A stretch of 64,000 bases of DNA from Isoperla grammatica (lineage: Eukaryota > Arthropoda > Insecta > Plecoptera > Perlodidae), in assembly GCA_945910005.1 (NCBI GenBank), contig OX246747.1, forward strand, positions 37,799,530 to 37,863,529, read 5' to 3'. The notes beneath the pieces were generated by a model. It was not told where the DNA came from. It was given only the letters and a program-made list of their open reading frames with translations, and did not search any database. A program made the position numbers and the translations under genes. Below, one piece after another: positions 58,972-64,000 of this stretch (position 1 is the stretch's first letter; every line of letters starts with the position of its first letter).

Positions 58972-59390
58972 ATAATAGACTATTTACAAAATTCATCTGG
59001 GGATAGAAGTAGATAGAAGTAGAAGTATAATAGTCGATTTACAGCTACGCGTTGCGAGCGAAGCGGAGGCGCGAGCTCCAATCGGTGGCCGAGTTTGCGT
59101 GAAACTATTAACTTCTTTGCGTGAAACTCGGCCGCTGATTGGAGCTCGCACCCTCGCTTCGCTCGCAACGCGTAGCTGTAAACGTAGCATAAGATTAGAT
59201 AGAAGTAATCACGGTCCTCTAGATCTTCAATGACAACAATGCACAACAATGAAAAATACACCTTAACACAACATTTGAAAACTAGTTGTTATTGTTGAGC
59301 ATTGTCGTCATTGATCTATCAAAGACTCTTAGCTAGAAGTAATCACGGCCCTCTAGATCGATTCTAAAAATCGTCTATTGTAATGTGTAA
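58972..59390. mobile_element. Family F MITE interrupted by a G palindrome
   Basis: AATAGACTATTTACAAAATT on the left and CTAAAAATCGTCTATTG on the right. Inside are TAGAAGTAATCACGGTCCTC and TAGAAGTAATCACGGCCCTC arms. A G element splits the left arm. Confidence 0.82.
59038..59184. mobile_element. Family G palindrome copy 2
   Basis: TTTACAGCTACGCGTTGCGA and TCGCAACGCGTAGCTGTAAA bound arms of about 60 bp. Both G copies are followed by CGTAGCAT, so the true end lies slightly further out. Confidence 0.87.
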
Positions 59391-59772
59391 TACCTTGAAT
59401 GTACTAATTTTTTTTTTCAATTATTGTTATTTATTTTATGACGTACTCGACAGCCAGGTCATACTATGACGTCGGCCGAGTGATATCCATAGCACATCGC
59501 CGGGGTCGTCATAGGGGAAACTTACTCACTTGGTTGATAGTGTGGGTGATGGGAGGGGGGAAGAGGGGGGGGTCTGTATGATACGGTCCATACTGAGTGA
59601 GGAGAAGATTACCTTTATACGAATGTGTGACAGAACGATAGGAATCTGTCGATTCTCTTTGAAACAGCGCACATGATAGGGGCGCTAGATAAGAACGTGA
59701 GGTCAGTTTTCTTGTTGGTGCTAGCAGAGTAGTTACAGAAGTTTTCCCTTTGTAGAACTTCTCTATAGGTAG
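59391..59772. other. Spacer
   Basis: G-rich spot GGGAGGGGGGAAGAGGGGGG near 59551. No gene recognised. Confidence 0.5.
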
Positions 59773-60147
59773 CTTTCAATAGACGTTACGTGGCGGCCAT
59801 TATGAGGTACACATTGCTTGTTTACATTTGTTATGTCAATAGAAGACTCATAGGTTATCCAGGAATTATCACAGTTTCAAGCCGTATAGATTGATGTGTG
59901 TGGATAAAAGTTCAAGAAAATGATAACACATGCAAATGATTGTCTTCAAACAGAGTTTACGCGTTCTTATTTTGTTTTCAGTCATAATACGGAACCTTTG
60001 TTCGAAAACAGTTGATGTGTCAGTCAAAGAACATCTCAATATTGCAACAGTGAAGTGTCGGAAGAACGTAAACAAATGTTTACAGAGTACTTCAGTATGG
60101 CTACCGTGCGATACCGGAAATGACGTTATTGCAAGCTCCCTATCCCT
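59773..60147. mobile_element. Inverted-repeat element with A-prime-like termini
   Basis: CTATAGGTAGCTTTCAATAG and ACGTTACG on the left pair with AATGACGTTATTGCAAGCTC and CCTAT on the right. Inside, TTGTTTACATTTG and CAAATGTTTACAG also mirror. It resembles the right terminus of the element at 55367. The 73-codon frame inside has no recognisable domain. Confidence 0.65.
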
Positions 60148-60641
60148 CTAACTTGCTAATATAGTATAGAGCAATGATGTTTCGATATTTACGTTCTTCT
60201 GCATCATCGCATTTGCCGACACCTTACTTTGTATATTGACCTAATTCCATAGTTTAGTGCTCGACAACTCTCTTATAACAAGAACAAGAGATATATGGAT
60301 ATGACATCTCCACTGAATACACTAGTTTGCATTTTCGAACACACCCCTATCTGCATTCACAGTCGCGTGTATAGTTATATCGCCCTGGCTCAGACGTCCA
60401 ACGGTTTCCGATTGAACGGCGATGCTAAGCTGTGACTTAAGTCCAGAGACCTAAGTAGAGCGAGGAGATGCAACTGGAGAGAGAAAATGAACACTTGGTT
60501 GGTTTGGTTCGTCTTTGACCTGATTCGTAACGACCGCTTTGCTTGCTCTGTGCTTCGAATGATTAGATGCGAGACGTACGTTCGTCTCGTTTGATTTACG
60601 TCCCGAGTTGATTTGACCACTCGTTCTGATCTATCTTGTTG
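60148..60641. other. Spacer, no gene recognised
   Basis: The part 60360-60620 is moderately CpG-rich. Its 96-codon minus-strand frame (60390-60680) shows no domain. Confidence 0.5.
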
Positions 60642-60839
60642 TAAGGGCTGGTCCACACAGATTTTTAAGACATAATGCATAAGGTTTCAACAATGAAAAC
60701 AACGTTTTAATACTAAAAACAACGTCTTAAAACTAAAACTTTGTGTGAACGCCAGTACGTGTTTCCTATGATCCAACTTTTCGACTACGCGTTAAACCTT
60801 AAATCTTATGCTTAAAAAATCTGTGTGGACCATCCTTAA
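60642..60839. mobile_element. Inverted-repeat MITE, family K
   Basis: TAAGGGCTGGTCCACACAGA on the left pairs with TCTGTGTGGACCATCCTTAA on the right. The inner GACATAATGCATAAGG/CCTTAAATCTTATGC also pair. It ends where the next C element begins. Confidence 0.87.
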
Positions 60840-60990
60840 GGTCCAGTCTTACAATGTCCCAATAACTACTTATTCGTCGAATAGCTTGTTGTCTCCATGG
60901 CAACGACCAATCAAAGCCCTTGAAATCCTCCAAATAGCTTAATTGCTAAAAACAAATTCACTATTAGGAGATTGTAAGACCGACCCTAAC
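60837..60990 (+). mobile_element. Family C MITE copy 8
   Basis: TAAGGTCCAGTCTTACAATG, GTCTCCATGGCAACGACCAA and AGATTGTAAGACCGACCCTA. It abuts K with an overlap of about 2 bp in the TTAAGG junction. Confidence 0.92.
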
Positions 60991-61164
60991 TCCTTTTGTG
61001 TATATTAAACTCAAGTTTATTTTGAAACTTTTAGTTTTTTTATATATGCATTTTTAAATGTCCTTTATCGTTCTACAGCGTACAAACATTACAATGCTAT
61101 TTTTTAAAGTGTAAGCTATTGTTTCAACTAATTAAAACAAGAATTGCAGATAAACAATACGTCA

Positions 61165-61354
61165 TCTGTTGCACATGTTATGTATACTTACAATGAAAGT
61201 AGAGTGCAGATAGTTTTAGTTTGACATAGTTTTAAGCTCAACCTCCAAGTCATGTGATCACCGCCCAGAATAACAAGTATGACTGATTATAAATAATATA
61301 ATATGATGTGATAGTCGGGTTGTCACGGGGGGGGGGGGGGAAGGGGGGGGGGGG
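61165..61354 (-). repeat. Dispersed repeat P with terminal poly-G
   Basis: CTGATTATAAATAATATAAT, AGTCGGGTTGTCACGGGGG and then 14 G (61327-61340), AA and 12 G (61343-61354). It is the complement of the sequence beside the assembly gap. Confidence 0.78.
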
Positions 61355-62218
61355 TCACTTAGCGATGGAGGGGAGTAGCAAGGGAGTGTCAAACCTTGGT
61401 CTTATTATAGTTACTTCGTTACTGGACCTAAATCAGCTAGTAAATCAATGTATCACTTAAATAGCCTGCACGGAAGTCGGCGATGGGCAGCCATTTTAAC
61501 ACTCAAGTTTCGGACTTTTACATTGTTCACATTGTTGTTGTGACTGTTGATGTGTAATTGCTTAGCGATAGGGGCTAAAATGCCCGACAATATACAAAAC
61601 CGGAAATAAGAATCGCAGACGCGTATTCGAACCATGTTGAACATCCAGATAGTTGTAAGTCCATGGTCAAACTAAGAAAAAATTAAGTCTATTAGTAATA
61701 TATACGTATGCCGAATTATCGTGTGAATCTCATCAACTCCAAGGTCGCCAGGCCGGGGTGAGTCTTTAAAGAGGGGTTGTGCGGCCGATACCTGCCCTTG
61801 CTCGTAACCCCCGGGTTTTTAACGCGCCCCCCCCCCCCCCCCCCCCGTCAAAGCCGTTAGCCCTGCACCGGGGTCTTCAGGCATTGATCCAAGGATCCCC
61901 ACCGTTTGCCTAGCTCACAGCCCTAGTGTGCATAGGTGTCTTGATCATTAGGAGGAACGAAGGTCCTGTAAGGAACTTTTATATACGAGAAATATATTGC
62001 TGGCATGTTGAATACACACTACAGTTATTTATACTTATAAATTATAAATTAAATTATACTTCGGTTGATTGCATCAAATCTTATCTTCCTATAATAAATT
62101 GTGCATAGTAGTAATTGTTATGTGAGACATACTTACGCACAATTTAATTTTAATTGGTGCCGTGTATTTAAAATTAAAAACTAGCCGAAGAATCCAAAAA
62201 AGCAAGTGGAAGATAGTA
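61355..62218. other. Spacer with a GC-rich part at 61730-61925
   Basis: The GC-rich part includes 20 C at 61827-61846 and CGCCAGGCCGGGGTGAGTC. GGGCAGCCATTTTAAC near 61486 is YY1-like. No gene or RNA recognised. Confidence 0.45.
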
Positions 62219-62412
62219 CAATAGACTGTTTTCAGAATTGATCTGGACCATTAGATATAACTAATCACGGCCATCTAGATCTTCAATGACAACAGTGAAA
62301 AATGCAACATAACATTTGAAAACTATTTGTTATTGTTGAGCATTGATCTATCAAGGACCCTTAGATAGAAGTAATTACGGCCCTCTACATCAATTCTTAA
62401 AATCGTCTATTA
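62219..62412. mobile_element. Family F MITE copy 3
   Basis: AATAGACTGTTTTCAGAATT on the left and CAATTCTTAAAATCGTCTAT on the right, about 193 bp. Arms ATAACTAATCACGGCCATCT and AGAAGTAATTACGGCCCTCT are present. Confidence 0.87.
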
Positions 62413-62572
62413 AATGCGTCAAGTGACAGAAAGGTGTTTGGGGTAGGTACATCTCTGTCATACGGTATACCATACCATTATGGTAGATCGTGGACAAAAT
62501 CAGTAAAACAGTCTGAACCTGTTTTATCGATCTTTGATCGAGGTTTACCGAAACTCCTCCGCCAGGCAGGAG

Positions 62573-62841
62573 AATAGACCATTTCAAAAACTATCTAGGA
62601 CCCTTTGTATGAGTATCATCACGGTCTTCTAAATCTACAACAACAACAACAACAACAATACACAACAATTCAAAATCAGTTTTCAAATGTTATATCAAGG
62701 TTCATTGATGCATACAAGATCATCATCTACTAACCTTTATTCTATATTTTTAATTGTTGTGTATTGTTGTTAATAAAGATTTACAGGACCGTGATGATAA
62801 TCATACAAAAGGTCCTTGATAGTTTTTGAAATGGTCTATTG
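62573..62841. mobile_element. Family F MITE copy 4
   Basis: AATAGACCATTTCAAAAACT and AGTTTTTGAAATGGTCTATT are exact complements. It contains an (AAC)n stretch and GTTATATCAAGGTTCATTGA, shared with 14046-14270. Confidence 0.9.
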
Positions 62842-63100
62842 AAAGCAAGGTCCACTAGATCGCTATAGTAGCGTACGCGGCGTAACAGTCTGTAATGAGA
62901 TTTTGTCTTCACATTCTATATATATTTTCAAAGGAAATACTTTACGCGTAAGTTCACATTATTGGTGAAGATTATTTAAATAATAATGGGATTTTTGTAG
63001 TTGGATCCAAAATGGTGATTTTGGATCTCATTCAATGACCTTACTTTGCGCTTCGCAATTACTCCGCTGGGAGTAAATCCAGTAGACTTTGTATTGAAAG
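62837..63100. mobile_element. Family D hAT-like MITE with 9 bp direct repeats
   Basis: CAAGGTCCACTAGATCGCTA starts at 62846 and TAAATCCAGTAGACTTTG ends at 63091. TATTGAAAG flanks both sides (62837-62845 and 63092-63100). Its left repeat overlaps the end of F copy 4. Confidence 0.75.
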
Positions 63101-63675
63101 GATAGTGTTCACTTCTAGTAAATGTCACCACACTTGGCTGACGCATGCGCAGCAGCGCAACCCCCAACCGAGATGACGACCCAACCACCTCGACGACTCG
63201 TTGACAATAAATGTTAATGAAGTACCTCACCCCCCCCTTCACCCCCCCCTCCCCCTCCCTCGCCCGTCTAGAATGTGACGTCACAATTTGCACGCGATTA
63301 ACGTGGGGTTAATTGAGTGTCGGGTTCCACTCGTGACGTAGGGGGGGGGGGAGGAGGGGGGGGGGTCGTCATTCACTTGTAAATTAAACCGAAAATAGTA
63401 ACGAGGGGTGCTCCTTTTCGTTCGAGCTTCCGTCTATCAGTTAAATACCAATTATGGCAGAATGTATTTGTTAATAGTTGTAATGTGACCATACTTCCCT
63501 TAATAATGTCAATGGAAAATTAATAGAGTGAATGGGATAGATAAATGAGACGTAGATTTTTGTTAGTGTATAAGTTGAAAGTTTTAAGATTATCATATTT
63601 GTTTGCAATCAATTTGTATCAATTTCTACTTAATTAATTAATTTTGTATTTCTACTTAGTAATAGTTAGGTTGGA
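63101..63675. other. Spacer with C/G tracts
   Basis: GACGCATGCGCAGCAGCG near 63141 matches an NRF1-type palindrome. TGACGTCA is at 63276. Eleven G lie at 63341-63351 and 10 G at 63356-63365. No gene recognised. Confidence 0.45.
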
Positions 63676-63735
63676 TGTAAGAGAAGGCCCAACTGGCCTT
63701 AATCACGCCTGAAAATAGACATTTATCTACCTATA
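63676..63735 (+). mobile_element. 3' end of a non-LTR element, family R2 copy 4
   Basis: GAAGGCCCAACTGGCCTTAA followed by TCACGCCTGAAAATAGAC, the complement of 44525-44555. Confidence 0.5.
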
Positions 63736-64000
63736 TTCTAGACGATTATGTCGAATCTGTGTGCTCTCGCCGCTGATTGGCTGTGCAGTATTTGTGACGC
63801 GCACATATTATTATCATCTTAGGAGACGCGCGAGTATTAAAGTCGTCTGTAAGTAGCAAGAAATGCGCCGTCATGAATGCCTCTCCTAGCCTAATATCCC
63901 CATGAGACGAGTGACGTCACCAGATCACGTGACTTGCATGGTGAATCCCCCCGTCCAAGGTCTCGCTAGCGTAATGAACACCCCCCCCCCCCCCCTCCGG
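63736..64000. other. Window end: spacer with CRE and C-tract
   Basis: TGACGTCACCAGATCACGTG at 63912 places a CRE beside an E-box. Fifteen C lie at 63981-63995. No gene recognised before the window ends. Confidence 0.45.

Noticed and set aside
1..64000. tRNA, rRNA or spliceosomal RNA genes
   Set aside because: I looked for A-box/B-box pairs and GGTTCGAAT-type words and found no convincing cloverleaf or conserved rRNA stretch. A covariance-model scan could still find one I missed.

Overview
This window is animal nuclear DNA with no gene I can defend. It is AT-rich (judged by eye), has no long open reading frame outside stop-free tandem repeats, and shows no recognisable protein domain, tRNA or rRNA. 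It is packed with short palindromic transposon-like repeats (MITEs), minisatellites, one satellite array and an exact 200-N scaffold gap. The style (MITE-rich, many poly-C/poly-G tracts, frequent AGGCCTA words) suggests a marine invertebrate with a fairly large genome. I cannot name the phylum with confidence.

Layout. 1-2446 is a mosaic minisatellite of about 100-140 bp units. 2.5-7 kb holds small tandem arrays (54, 25, about 172, 29 and 39 bp) among TGACGTCA (CRE) and ATTGG (CCAAT) motifs. 7-12 kb is mostly unique AT-rich spacer. 12-22.5 kb is a MITE nest, including a GGGGAGGCGT element that carries two other transposons. 23.4-29.2 kb is a two-layer satellite: an older 176-180 bp array, then about 30 copies of a 160-161 bp monomer with a duplicated 965 bp (six-monomer) block. 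29.7-39 kb holds more MITEs, 3' ends of non-LTR retrotransposons, a 340 bp AAGT microsatellite and one conserved-element-like stretch. 40.7-46.4 kb has three minisatellites (61, 43 and 51 bp) and a head-to-head MITE pair. 46-55 kb is sparse and contains the gap. 55-64 kb is again MITE- and minisatellite-rich.

Repeat families (labels are mine). A: about 305 bp, TATAGGGCACTAGCAACACC ends, 8 copies including variants. B: GGGGAGGCGTACAACAAACG ends, 4 copies. C: about 150 bp, TTAGGGCCGGTCTTACAAT ends, 8 copies. D: hAT-like, CAAGGTCYACT ends with 8-9 bp target duplications. F: AATAGAC...GTCTATT ends, 5 copies. G: GC-rich near-perfect palindrome, 2 copies. H, I, J, K, M, E: further inverted-repeat elements. 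N: a dispersed module joining CACGTG, TGACGTCA and a GCCATNTT-like motif. P and Q: other dispersed duplicates. R1-R3: 3' tails of non-LTR elements.

The most interesting signals are: (1) 26 copies of the palindrome TGACGTCA where about one is expected, several inside repeat termini; (2) separate MITE families that share both a TTARGGCCGGT end and an ATTGG/GTTGYCATGG core; (3) family A insertions flanked by direct repeats of about 28 bp; (4) splice-donor-like GTAAGT words inside several unrelated tandem arrays. Boundaries were read by eye and can be off by several bases.
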